Source: Streptomyces sp. NBC_01476
Lineage (GTDB): Bacteria > Actinomycetota > Actinomycetes > Streptomycetales > Streptomycetaceae
DNA: 64,000 nt
Direction of reading: 5' to 3'
NCBI RefSeq assembly: GCF_036227265.1
Contig: NZ_CP109446.1
Span: forward strand, 657,501-721,500
Shown: positions 42,352-49,773 of the stretch, one piece after another
How positions within the stretch are numbered: the stretch's first letter is position 1
Layout: every line of letters begins with the position of its first letter
Notes under the pieces: model-generated
The model's database searches: none
What the model saw: only the letters and a program-made list of their open reading frames with translations
What the model was told of the DNA's origin: nothing
Translations under genes and position numbers: made by a program

Positions 42352-45066
42352 TCATGCGGTGTGCGGCCGGTCGGACAGCCCGTTGCCGGTCACACCGGCC
42401 GGGCGCAGCGGAGCTATCAGGGCCAGTTCCCGGCGCGCGGTCGCCGCCAGGCCGTCCGCGCCGCAGCGCAGGGCGACCTCCAGGCCGCGGTGCAGCCGGT
42501 CGGCCGCCTCCGCCAGCGCGCCGGTGCGGCGCGACTGGCGCAGTGCCGTGCCGTGCGCGACCAGCGAGCAGGCCAGCTGGTAGGCGTTGGGCGAGTCCTC
42601 CAGCTGGGTGACGGACTCGGCGAGCAGGTCCAGGCCGGTGTCCCCGCGGATCACCTGCGCCGCGACCCGCAGGCTGTGCCCGATCGTCGAGGGGGCGCCG
42701 AACTGCCGTGCCCGGGTCACCGCGTCCAGGGCGGTCCGGCCGGCCCGCTCCGGGGCGTCGTGGAACTCGGCGAGCGCCAGATCCATCTGCCACGGGCACC
42801 AGGCCGGGTTGCGCATCCCGCGCGGGTCCAGCCGCCGCCCGACGGAGGCCAGTTCGGTGGCGGCGTCCTTGTACATGCCGCGGGCGAGCAGCAGTTCGCC
42901 GTGCACCGCCTGGGCGTCGGGGAAGGTGACGGTGGCCGGGAAGGGCTCCTCGAACGCGTAGTCGGCGGCGAGCGCGGTCGCCTCCCCGGTACGCCCCCTG
43001 GCCAGCAGGATCTCGACCAGTACGGCGATCGAGTACCACTGCACAGGCGTGCCGCGCCCGACCCGCTCGGCCAGCCGCAGCCCGTCGCGGGCCAGTTCCT
43101 CGGCCTCGGCGAGCCGGCCGCGCCGGTAGTGGAGGTAGCCCAGCAGCACATAACCGAAGGACAGGTGGGCGCCGCGCCAGCCCTGCCGCTCGAAGTCGGC
43201 GATGCCGGTGGCGAAGAGCTCCTCGGCCCGGTCCGGGAAGTCGGCGTACATGTACGTGAGGGCGGCGAGCACCGGCACCTCGAAGCCGCGGTCCTCGTCG
43301 GCCCAGGGCAGGCCGCCCTCCAGGGCGCGGGCGGCGTGCCGGAGCACCGTGCCGGTGGGCTCACCGCGCAGGGTGGCGTCCCAGGCGCGGAGCGCGATGA
43401 TGTAGCGCTCGGTGAGATCGCGGCCGGTCAGCCGGTCGGCGAGCCGTGCCAGCCGCCGGGAGCGGCTGGGCGAGTCGGGTTCGTCGGCGCGGAAGGCGTC
43501 CCACATGAACTGCTCGGCCTGCATCCGCAGCCTGGTCCTGGCACCGGTGGCGGTGCGGGCGGCGTGGCCGACCAGCTCGGCGGCCTCGGTCATCCGGTCG
43601 CTGTGCGCCAGGGACTGGGAGAGCCGGAAGAGGATGCTGTCGCGCAGCGCCGGGTCGTCGATCTCCTCCTCCAGCGCGGCCCGCAGGTGATTGACCGTGG
43701 CGGAGGGTTCGAGCAGCTGCGAGGAGCAGCCCAGTTCGTAGAGGACCGCGGCGCGCTCCTCCGGTGGCGGCGGTTCCCGCAGGGCACGGGCGAGCAGGGT
43801 GCGGGAGGCTTCCGGGGCGCCGGCCCGCAGTGTCTCGCGGGCCGCCGCGCGCAGTTGGTGCACCACCCAGGGGTCGCCCTCGGGATGGGTCTCCAGCAGG
43901 TGGCGGGCGGCGGCGGTGGGGCCCTGCCCGGCGTCCACGACGGACCAGGCGGCCTGGCCGTGCAGCGCGACCCGCACCGCGTCGGGAATCGCCCGGTAGA
44001 CGGCGGTGGCGATCAGCGGGTGGACGAAGCCGAGCGTCTGGCTGCCGGTGAGGATGCGGGCCTCGCGCAGCCGGTCGGCGCAGTCGGCGGCCTCCTCCCG
44101 GCCGAGTCCGGCCACCGTGGCGGCCAGCGCCGGCTCGATCTCGGTGCCGAGGACGGCGGCCGCCCAGGCGAGGCGGACCGTCGAGGGGCCGAGCCGCTCC
44201 AGCTGGGCGATCAGACCGCGGCCCTTCACCGCGGCCACCAGGTCCCGCAGCAGGTGCGTACTCGTCCCGTCCGGGGGCAGCCCCCGGTCGCGGACCTTGA
44301 CGGTCAGTTCGACGGCCTCGAAGGGATTGCCCGCGGTGACCGCCCAGCACTCCCGGCAGAAGGCGTCGTCGGCGTGCTCGCCGACCGAGTCGCGGACCAG
44401 CTCGCCGATGGCGTCGGCGGTCAGCGGTTCCAGAGCGATGGGCCGGTAGCCCGCCCGGCCGGGCAGATAGCGGAACGCGTCGGCTCCGGCCGGGAGTTCG
44501 TCCGGGCGGTAGGCCACCACGATGAGCAGCGCGAGTTCGTCGGCGCGGGGTGCGAAGGCGGCCAGCCAGTTGAGGGACTGGGGATCGGCCCAGTGCGCGT
44601 CGTCCAGGACCAGGACGACGGGGGCGTCCTGCACGGCGAGGTGGGTCAGCACCCAGTCGAGGCCGTCGCGCAGACCCTGCGGGTCGGGAGCCGGGCCGTC
44701 GGCGGTGCACAGGCCCAGTGCGGGGCCGACGATGCCGTACCAACTGCCCAGCGTGGCGCGGATCTCCTGGTCCGAACTGCCGGCCAGCCGGGGCTGGAGC
44801 AGCTGCCGTGCCACGTGGAAGGCGACCTGCTGTTCCTGGTCGCCGCCGCGGGCGGACAGCACCGTGCAGCTGTGGGCGGCGGCGCGTCTGCGGACCTCCG
44901 CGAGCAGAGTGGTCTTGCCGAGTCCGGCGGGACCGGCGAACGCCAGCAGCCCGCCGCGGGAATGGCCGCGCTCGCCCACGAGGTCGGCCAACGCCTCGTC
45001 GACGGCGGCCAGTTCGCCCTCGCGCTCGAGTAACGCGCGCCCGTTGCGCGGAACTCGTTGCGACAT
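42352..45066 (-). CDS. LAL/MalT-like AAA ATPase regulator lacking the LuxR HTH; contains an early TTA codon
   Basis: 904 residues. The N-terminal AAA+ domain has Walker A FAGPAGLGKTTLLAEV and Walker B VVLVLDDAHWAD. A winged-helix/ARC2-like middle follows, then a long TPR-like helical region (for example GYLHYRRGRLAEAEELARDG). LAL regulators end with a LuxR-type HTH; here the protein stops at LALIAPLRPAGVTGNGLSDR, where that HTH would begin. Only 44 bases separate it from the next gene, so there is no room for a displaced HTH. ATG at 45066 with GGGGGG upstream. Codon 12 (45031-45033) is TTA, so translation should depend on bldA. It may be a sensor or ATPase partner rather than a DNA binder. 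Confidence 0.85.
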   Translation of the reverse strand: MSQRVPRNGRALLEREGELAAVDEALADLVGERGHSRGGLLAFAGPAGLGKTTLLAEVRRRAAAHSCTVLSARGGDQEQQVAFHVARQLLQPRLAGSSDQEIRATLGSWYGIVGPALGLCTADGPAPDPQGLRDGLDWVLTHLAVQDAPVVLVLDDAHWADPQSLNWLAAFAPRADELALLIVVAYRPDELPAGADAFRYLPGRAGYRPIALEPLTADAIGELVRDSVGEHADDAFCRECWAVTAGNPFEAVELTVKVRDRGLPPDGTSTHLLRDLVAAVKGRGLIAQLERLGPSTVRLAWAAAVLGTEIEPALAATVAGLGREEAADCADRLREARILTGSQTLGFVHPLIATAVYRAIPDAVRVALHGQAAWSVVDAGQGPTAAARHLLETHPEGDPWVVHQLRAAARETLRAGAPEASRTLLARALREPPPPEERAAVLYELGCSSQLLEPSATVNHLRAALEEEIDDPALRDSILFRLSQSLAHSDRMTEAAELVGHAARTATGARTRLRMQAEQFMWDAFRADEPDSPSRSRRLARLADRLTGRDLTERYIIALRAWDATLRGEPTGTVLRHAARALEGGLPWADEDRGFEVPVLAALTYMYADFPDRAEELFATGIADFERQGWRGAHLSFGYVLLGYLHYRRGRLAEAEELARDGLRLAERVGRGTPVQWYSIAVLVEILLARGRTGEATALAADYAFEEPFPATVTFPDAQAVHGELLLARGMYKDAATELASVGRRLDPRGMRNPAWCPWQMDLALAEFHDAPERAGRTALDAVTRARQFGAPSTIGHSLRVAAQVIRGDTGLDLLAESVTQLEDSPNAYQLACSLVAHGTALRQSRRTGALAEAADRLHRGLEVALRCGADGLAATARRELALIAPLRPAGVTGNGLSDRPHTA

Positions 45067-45541
45067 CGTGCACCCCCCAACCTCCCGGTGGGCGCGCGCC
45101 CGGCGCACGACAGCCCGTATGACCACCGGTCCAGTGGGCTCACAGCGTACGCCGTTGGCTGCGGCGTGTGAGGGGATAACGGAATGGGAACGACGGGTAA
45201 TTCACCGGCGGCGGGAACGGTGTCCGGACGGGGCGGGAGGCAACCGCGGAGGGGGCGCCGGGCGGACAGCCGCCGTGCCGGTCCGTCACTGGCAGGAGAC
45301 ATGACCGGCACGGCGTCGGCTGCGGCACCGTGGAGGCACCCTCCGGGCCGGCCCACTGCGGACCCTGCCACGCGGCGCCCGGACCCACCAGCTCTCACGA
45401 CCCCCGCGACTCCCGGAAGCTCCCTTGCGCCCCGCGTGCGCCCCCCTTACCGGTAGTAAGAGATGTTCTGTGCCTTCCGGGTGACCGGTCACCGGTCCCT
45501 CGCCGGCCGTCCTGCGGGGATCGGTCCTGGTGCGCGGCGGA
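45067..45541. other. 475-base region upstream of the LAL-type gene
   Basis: No supported ORF. It contains the dyad CTTAC-CGGTA-GTAAG (45447-45461), the perfect 14-bp palindrome GGTGACCGGTCACC (45480-45493), and a 21-bp tandem repeat at 45518-45559 that runs into the end of the CGNR gene. The dyads could be regulator sites or part of a terminator for the CGNR gene. Confidence 0.45.
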
Positions 45542-45559
45542 TCAGTCCTGGTGCGCGGC
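45518..45559. repeat. 21-bp tandem duplication at the CGNR stop codon
   Basis: Two 21-base units (45518-45538 and 45539-45559) differ at one base. Unit two holds the stop (TCA on the plus strand, TGA in the gene); in unit one this position is TCG. Past the stop, the first copy would encode the same A-A-H-Q-D ending. Confidence 0.8.
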
Positions 45560-46153
45560 GGTCTGCGCCCGGCGGCGGGCGTGGTGACGGGCGACTCGGG
45601 CGCGGTTGCCGCACGAGGGCTTGCACCACTCCTGGCGGGCGTGCTCCTTGACGAAGTAACGGACGCAGCGCGGGGCCGGGCAGGCCCGCAGCTTCTCCCG
45701 GTCGGGTCCGGCCAGGAAGGCGATGGCGGCCCTGGCGATGGCGCCGGTGAGCCGGTCTCCCGCGGTGGGCCCGCCGGGGACGGCCCAGCCCGCGGCCGGC
45801 GGGCCGTCCGGCGGCCAGTCGAGCAGCGCGGTGACCGGGACCAGCGCCGAGGCCGCGTTGAGCCGGCCGATCGCCTGCGCGGCCGGCGGCAGCAGGCCGG
45901 CGTCAGCGGAACTGGGCGGTCCGGGCAGCACGGCCCGGGCGAAGAGCGCGCGCACCGCCGTTCGCACCTCGACGACCGCGGCCAGCGCGGCCGGGTCCGC
46001 GGTGAAGTCCGGGCCCGCGGCGATGCGGGCCGCGGGGTGCTCGCGTACCCAGCGGTCAAGACCGGCCGGCTCGGTGAGGTCGTCGGCGACACCGCCGTGG
46101 CCGTCGTGCCGGATGGTGACCGCGAGCTCGACCGCGAGTTGATCAACGTCCAT
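45542..46153 (-). CDS. CGNR zinc-finger / ABATE-domain transcriptional regulator
   Basis: 203 residues. An N-terminal ABATE-like stress-induced domain (LDRWVREHPAARIAAGPDF, VEVRTAVRALFARAV) is followed by the C-terminal zinc finger CPAPRCVRYFVKEHARQEWC...CGNRARVARHHARR (quoted in parts: CPAPRC, KPSCGNRARVA). These are one-component regulators. It is divergent from the PNPOx gene. A perfect 8-bp inverted repeat sits in the 50-base gap just upstream of both starts, so it probably represses itself and 46204-47555. Confidence 0.87.
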   Translation of the reverse strand: MDVDQLAVELAVTIRHDGHGGVADDLTEPAGLDRWVREHPAARIAAGPDFTADPAALAAVVEVRTAVRALFARAVLPGPPSSADAGLLPPAAQAIGRLNAASALVPVTALLDWPPDGPPAAGWAVPGGPTAGDRLTGAIARAAIAFLAGPDREKLRACPAPRCVRYFVKEHARQEWCKPSCGNRARVARHHARRRAQTAAHQD

Positions 46154-46157
46154 GGGC

Positions 46158-46186
46158 TTAATGGTATCTTCGCCCTACACCATTAA
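46158..46186. promoter_or_regulatory. Palindromic operator between the CGNR regulator and the PNPOx gene
   Basis: TTAATGGT (46158-46165) and ACCATTAA (46179-46186) form a perfect inverted repeat around a 13-base spacer in a 50-base divergent gap. The AT-rich arms stand out. The location predicts joint control of both directions. Confidence 0.7.
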
Positions 46187-46203
46187 CAGCGAGGGGGGTA
46201 TCC

Positions 46204-46857
46204 GTGTCCGACCTGCGCGAAGTGCTGCGCGGACTTGAGGTCTTCTCGGGTGATCTGCCGGTGTTCGACACCACGCGGCTGCCGGCCGATCCGCAGGAAC
46301 TCTTCATCGACTGGCTGCTCGAAGCCATCCATGGCGGAGTGCGCGAACCGCACGCCATGACCGTCTCCACCACCGGTGCCGACGGGCACCCGGCGGCGCG
46401 GGTGCTGATCTGCAAGAACGTTTCCGCCGAGGGCTGGCAGTTCGCCGCCGACGCCGGCAGCCGCAAGGGGGCCGAACTCGCCGCCCACCCCGAGGCGGCG
46501 CTGACCTTCTACTGGTCACCACTCGCCCGCCAGGTACGGGTACGCGGCCGGGTCGAGCCCGGCACCGCGGCGGAGTCCGCCGCCGACTTCCTTGCCCGCT
46601 CCCCCGGCGCCCGCGCCGAGGCCCTGCCCGGCCTGCAGAGCACTCCGCTGACCGACCCGGCGGCCCGCGAGGAGGCGGTACGCGCGAGCGCCGCCCGGAT
46701 CGCTGCCGACCCGGGTCTGGTCGCACCCGGCTGGACGCTCTACACCCTGCGCGCGGACCAGGTGGAGTTCTGGCAGGGCGACCGCGACCGCCGGCACACC
46801 CGCGTCGAGTACCGGCGCACCGACGGCGACTGGGAGCGGGGGCGGCTGTGTCCGTGA
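46204..46857 (+). CDS. Pyridoxamine 5'-phosphate oxidase-family protein (PdxH-like)
   Basis: 217 residues of split-barrel flavoprotein fold: MTVSTTGADGHPAARVLICK, SRKGAELAAHPEAALTFYW, LARQVRVRGRVEP and C-terminal RRHTRVEYRRTDGDWERGRLCP. The last resembles the R-L-x-P end of PdxH. It uses FMN to oxidise PNP/PMP or a related substrate. The GTG at 46204 follows GAGGGGGG. It overlaps the next gene by 10 bases. Whether it is the housekeeping PdxH or a paralogue serving this small regulated cluster is unclear. Confidence 0.82.
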   Translation: MSDLREVLRGLEVFSGDLPVFDTTRLPADPQELFIDWLLEAIHGGVREPHAMTVSTTGADGHPAARVLICKNVSAEGWQFAADAGSRKGAELAAHPEAALTFYWSPLARQVRVRGRVEPGTAAESAADFLARSPGARAEALPGLQSTPLTDPAAREEAVRASAARIAADPGLVAPGWTLYTLRADQVEFWQGDRDRRHTRVEYRRTDGDWERGRLCP

Positions 46858-47555
46858 CACCCGACAGCGCGCGAGCGGTCGGCCTCCCGGCCGCACTCGA
46901 CGCGGGGCAGCGCAGGCTGCGGGAGTTGCTGCCCGGCCTCACCGACGACGTGACCCGGGCACCGAGCGCACTGCCCGGCTGGAGCCGCGCGCATGTCCTC
47001 TCCCACATCGAGGGCGTCGGTCTGGCGCTCGCCCGGCAGGCCAGGTACGCGCTGCGCGGCAAGCTGATCGACGTCTACGACGGCGGACGTCCGGCCCGCA
47101 ACGCGGCGATCGAGGCCGGACAGCGGCGCGGTGCGGCGCAGTTGCGAGCGGCGCTCACCGACGCGCTCGACGAGGTCGAGGCGTCCTGGTCGGGGGTCGG
47201 ACCGGAGGACTGGCAGCGCCCGGTCCGCTACCGCGACGGTGTACTGCTCGACGCGGGTCTCGCCTGGTGGCGGGAGCTGGAGATCCACACCACCGACGCG
47301 CTGCTGGGGCCGTCCGTGACCGACTGGTCGCAGCCGTTCGCCGCGCATGTGGCGGAGTTCCTGGCGCCGCGGGTGCCGGCCGGGGTGCGGCTGACGCTCA
47401 CCGCGGTGGACAGCCCCTGGACCTGGACCCGCGGTGAGGGCACGCCGGTCGCGGTGGCCGGGCGGCTCACCGACCTCGCGGCCTGGCTGGCCGGACGGCA
47501 TCCGGCCGGGCCGCTGACCGGCGATCCGCTGCCGGAACTCGGCCCCTGGCCGTGA
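46848..47555 (+). CDS. Mycothiol-dependent maleylpyruvate isomerase-family (DinB-like) protein
   Basis: 235 residues. The N-terminal four-helix DinB/MDMPI domain has GWSRAHVLSHIEGV with a metal-ligand His and WWRELEIHTTDALLG with Glu and His. A C-terminal MDMPI_C-like domain (LTAVDSPWTWTRGEG, ADLAAWLAGR-like RLTDLAAWLAGRHP) follows. Members use mycothiol in isomerase or transferase reactions. Starts with GTG inside the end of the PNPOx gene, so it is co-translated with it; a GTG at 46854 is an alternative. Confidence 0.85.
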   Translation: MSVTPDSARAVGLPAALDAGQRRLRELLPGLTDDVTRAPSALPGWSRAHVLSHIEGVGLALARQARYALRGKLIDVYDGGRPARNAAIEAGQRRGAAQLRAALTDALDEVEASWSGVGPEDWQRPVRYRDGVLLDAGLAWWRELEIHTTDALLGPSVTDWSQPFAAHVAEFLAPRVPAGVRLTLTAVDSPWTWTRGEGTPVAVAGRLTDLAAWLAGRHPAGPLTGDPLPELGPWP

Positions 47556-47587
47556 CGGAGCGCGGCCTTCCGGCCGCCCGCGACCGG

Positions 47588-47632
47588 CGCCGCCGCCGGC
47601 CCCGTAGCTCGTACGGGGTCCGGCGGCGGCGG
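47588..47632. terminator. Large bidirectional hairpin
   Basis: About 19 bp of stem: CGCCGCCGCCGGCCCCGTA on the left pairs with TACGGGGTCCGGCGGCGGCG (20 bases) on the right, with one bulged base and a 5-base loop. It sits between the convergent gene ends at 47555 (+) and 47653 (-). Confidence 0.8.
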
Positions 47633-47652
47633 TCTCCAGGTCGCGGAAGCGG

Positions 47653-47892
47653 TCAGGTGAGGTCGAACTCCCCGTCGCGCGCGCCCAGGACGAAGGCGCG
47701 CCACTCGGCGGGGGTGAAGATCAGCGCCGGGCCGTCGGGGCTCCGGCCGTCGCGCATGGCGATGTAGCCCTCCACGAAGGCGATCTGTACATCTCCGGTG
47801 CCCTGGCTGCTGGACAGCCACTCCGCGTCCGTCAGATCGACCTGGGGCTTCTTTCCGTTGGCCAACGGCTGTCCGATGGTGCTCTCCGCCAC
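47653..47892 (-). CDS. DUF397 protein
   Basis: 79 residues: EWLSSSQGTGDVQIAFVEGYIAMRDG and FTPAEWRAFVLGARDGEFDL are the DUF397 signature. These small proteins usually sit next to an XRE regulator and act as its partner in Streptomyces differentiation circuits. Here no XRE gene is adjacent, so it is an orphan. The GTG at 47892 is chosen for GGGAGGAG 7 bases upstream; an ATG at 47916 lacks a site. Confidence 0.87.
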   Translation of the reverse strand: MAESTIGQPLANGKKPQVDLTDAEWLSSSQGTGDVQIAFVEGYIAMRDGRSPDGPALIFTPAEWRAFVLGARDGEFDLT

Positions 47893-48098
47893 GTCCGCGC
47901 TCCTCCCACGTGCCACGTCGTCCTACCCGCTCAGCGTATCCGCCGGGACACGGCGCGGATACGAGAAGGCGCAAGCCGCCCGCTTCCGGCCCGCCGGGAT
48001 GTCATGCCGCAGTCGCGGCGGTGAACGGCAACTGCCCTGATGCGCCCACGTGTTGGATCATCGGTCCACGAGCCTGACCGGCCGGGTAGGGTCCGATC

Positions 48099-48671
48099 AT
48101 GACCGCACATGATCACGGTCGCCGGGCCGGCGCCCGACGCGAGTCCCCGCTGGCTCCCGGGCTCGACCCGGCCCGCACCGCTCTGCTCCTGATCGACCTG
48201 ATGGACCGTATGGTCGCCCTCCCGCTGGCCCCGCATCCGGGCCCCGACGTCCTTGACGCGGCGCTCGGCCTGGCGCACACCTTCCGCGCCGCGGGCGCGC
48301 CCGTGCTCGCGGTCCGGGTACGGCGTCCGGGGGTGCCGGTCCAGCCGCCGGGCAGCGATCTGGTGCCCGAAGTGGCGGCGGTCGCCGGTCTGGTGGTGGT
48401 CAAGCACACCGTCGGCGCCTTCCAGGACACCGGGCTGCACGAGTGGCTCCACGAGCGCGGGGTGCGCACCCTCGTCCTGGCCGGTGTCGCCACCAACCTC
48501 GGCGTGGAGTCCACCGCGCGGGCCGCCGCGGACTTGGGATACCACCTGGTCTTCGCCACGGACGCGATGTCCGGGCTGACCGCGGCCGAGCACGAGTCGT
48601 CGGTGACGCTGGACTTCCCGCGCTTCGGCACGGTGGTCAAGGCGGCGGAGGTGGAGTTCAGCCGGGACTGA
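48099..48671 (+). CDS. Isochorismatase-fold hydrolase with Gly at the nucleophile position
   Basis: 190 residues. LLLIDLMDRM carries the catalytic Asp and VVVKHTVGAF the Lys. LAGVATNLGVESTAR is the nucleophile loop. Cysteine-hydrolase members have Cys where this protein has the Gly of NLGV. EntB and PhzD isochorismatases also have Gly there (AHIGC). An isochorismatase-like vinyl-ether hydrolase activity is therefore more likely than an amidase. No siderophore or phenazine genes are nearby. ATG at 48099. It converges with the endonuclease/phosphatase gene. Confidence 0.85.
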   Translation: MTAHDHGRRAGARRESPLAPGLDPARTALLLIDLMDRMVALPLAPHPGPDVLDAALGLAHTFRAAGAPVLAVRVRRPGVPVQPPGSDLVPEVAAVAGLVVVKHTVGAFQDTGLHEWLHERGVRTLVLAGVATNLGVESTARAAADLGYHLVFATDAMSGLTAAEHESSVTLDFPRFGTVVKAAEVEFSRD

Positions 48672-48699
48672 GCGGGCGGCAGGGCCTGCGGCGCGGACG

Positions 48700-49572
48700 T
48701 CACAGGCCGGCCGGTCCTTCGGCCAGGGCCAGTTCGGCGATCACCGCGGCATGGTCGGACGGCTGGACCCCCGCCACCGGGACGTCTCCGGCGCGGCGCG
48801 CGGTGCGGATACGGCCGCGGCCGCCGGCCTGCGGTGGCCCGGCGAGGATGAAGTCGACGCAGCTCGGGCCGCGGCCGAAGGTGACCGCCTGGTCGTGGGC
48901 GAGGTCCCACGTGCCCTGCGGCAGCCCCGGATCGGCGAACCGCCAGGCGTCCAGCAGCACCATCCCGCGGGCCGCGGGCGCGGTCCTGGTGCCGCAGAGG
49001 AGCCGCATCTCGTCGGAGTCGGGTTCGGCGTTGAAGTCACCGGTCAGCACCGGCGGATACGGTCCGCGCGCCCGCTCGGCCATGAAGGCCGCGATCTCCC
49101 GGACCTGCGCGCAGCGGACCGCGGACTCGTCCAGGCCGGAGTTGAGGTGGGTGGTGAAGAACGGCAGCACACCGCCTGGGAGTTCGACTGAAGCGTGCAG
49201 CACGGTCTTTCCGTCGTCGGGGAAGTCGGCGGCGGGCAGCCGCCGTTCGGCGGTCTCCAGCAGCGGGTAGCGGCTCAGCACCGCCACCCCGACGTCCACC
49301 GAGGTGTCGCCGCCGTTGCGCTTGTGCCAGCGCGCCTGGACCGGCGAGCGGGACCAGGCCCAGTGCATGCCGAGCCGCTCGGCCAGCCAGCGGGCCATGT
49401 TCTCGTCCCTGCCGGAGTGCTCGGCGCTCCCCCACACCTCCTGCAGGCCCAGGATGCCGGGCCGTTCCGCCTCCAGGGTGCGCAGGATCGCCTCGCGGCG
49501 TTCCTCCCAGCGGCCGAACCGCCACCAGAGGTTCCAGGTCATCACACGGACCGTGCCGCTGTCGCTGTCCAC
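48700..49572 (-). CDS. Endonuclease/exonuclease/phosphatase-family protein
   Basis: 290 residues with all family blocks: VRVMTWNLWWRFG (Asn), GLQEVWG (Glu), TTHLNSG, LTGDFNAEPDSDE (Asp, Asn) and QPSDHAAVIAEL (Asp-His). This is a Mg-dependent phosphodiesterase acting on nucleic acid, lipids or nucleotides. No signal peptide. ATG at 49572. Convergent with the isochorismatase-like gene. Confidence 0.87.
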   Translation of the reverse strand: MDSDSGTVRVMTWNLWWRFGRWEERREAILRTLEAERPGILGLQEVWGSAEHSGRDENMARWLAERLGMHWAWSRSPVQARWHKRNGGDTSVDVGVAVLSRYPLLETAERRLPAADFPDDGKTVLHASVELPGGVLPFFTTHLNSGLDESAVRCAQVREIAAFMAERARGPYPPVLTGDFNAEPDSDEMRLLCGTRTAPAARGMVLLDAWRFADPGLPQGTWDLAHDQAVTFGRGPSCVDFILAGPPQAGGRGRIRTARRAGDVPVAGVQPSDHAAVIAELALAEGPAGL

Positions 49573-49773
49573 TCGCCGCCGCTCCTCGCCGTCGTGTCCG
49601 CCGCCGCTCGGCTTCTACCCCCGGATGATCACCCGCTACCGCCGCCGGTGACGAGGGCGGCGCGGCGTTCCTGGCGCGGTGGTCCTGGCGCGGTGGTCCC
49701 GGCGAGGCCGTCCAGGTGGCGGGCGGGCGGTGCGGCGTGCTCGGGGTCGGGACGGAGGGGTGTCCGCGCGGGC

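Noticed and set aside
42361..45033. 890-codon plus-strand frame opposite the LAL-type ATPase
   Set aside because: Gly/Ala/Val/Arg-rich translation without motifs. The minus strand has clear Walker motifs.
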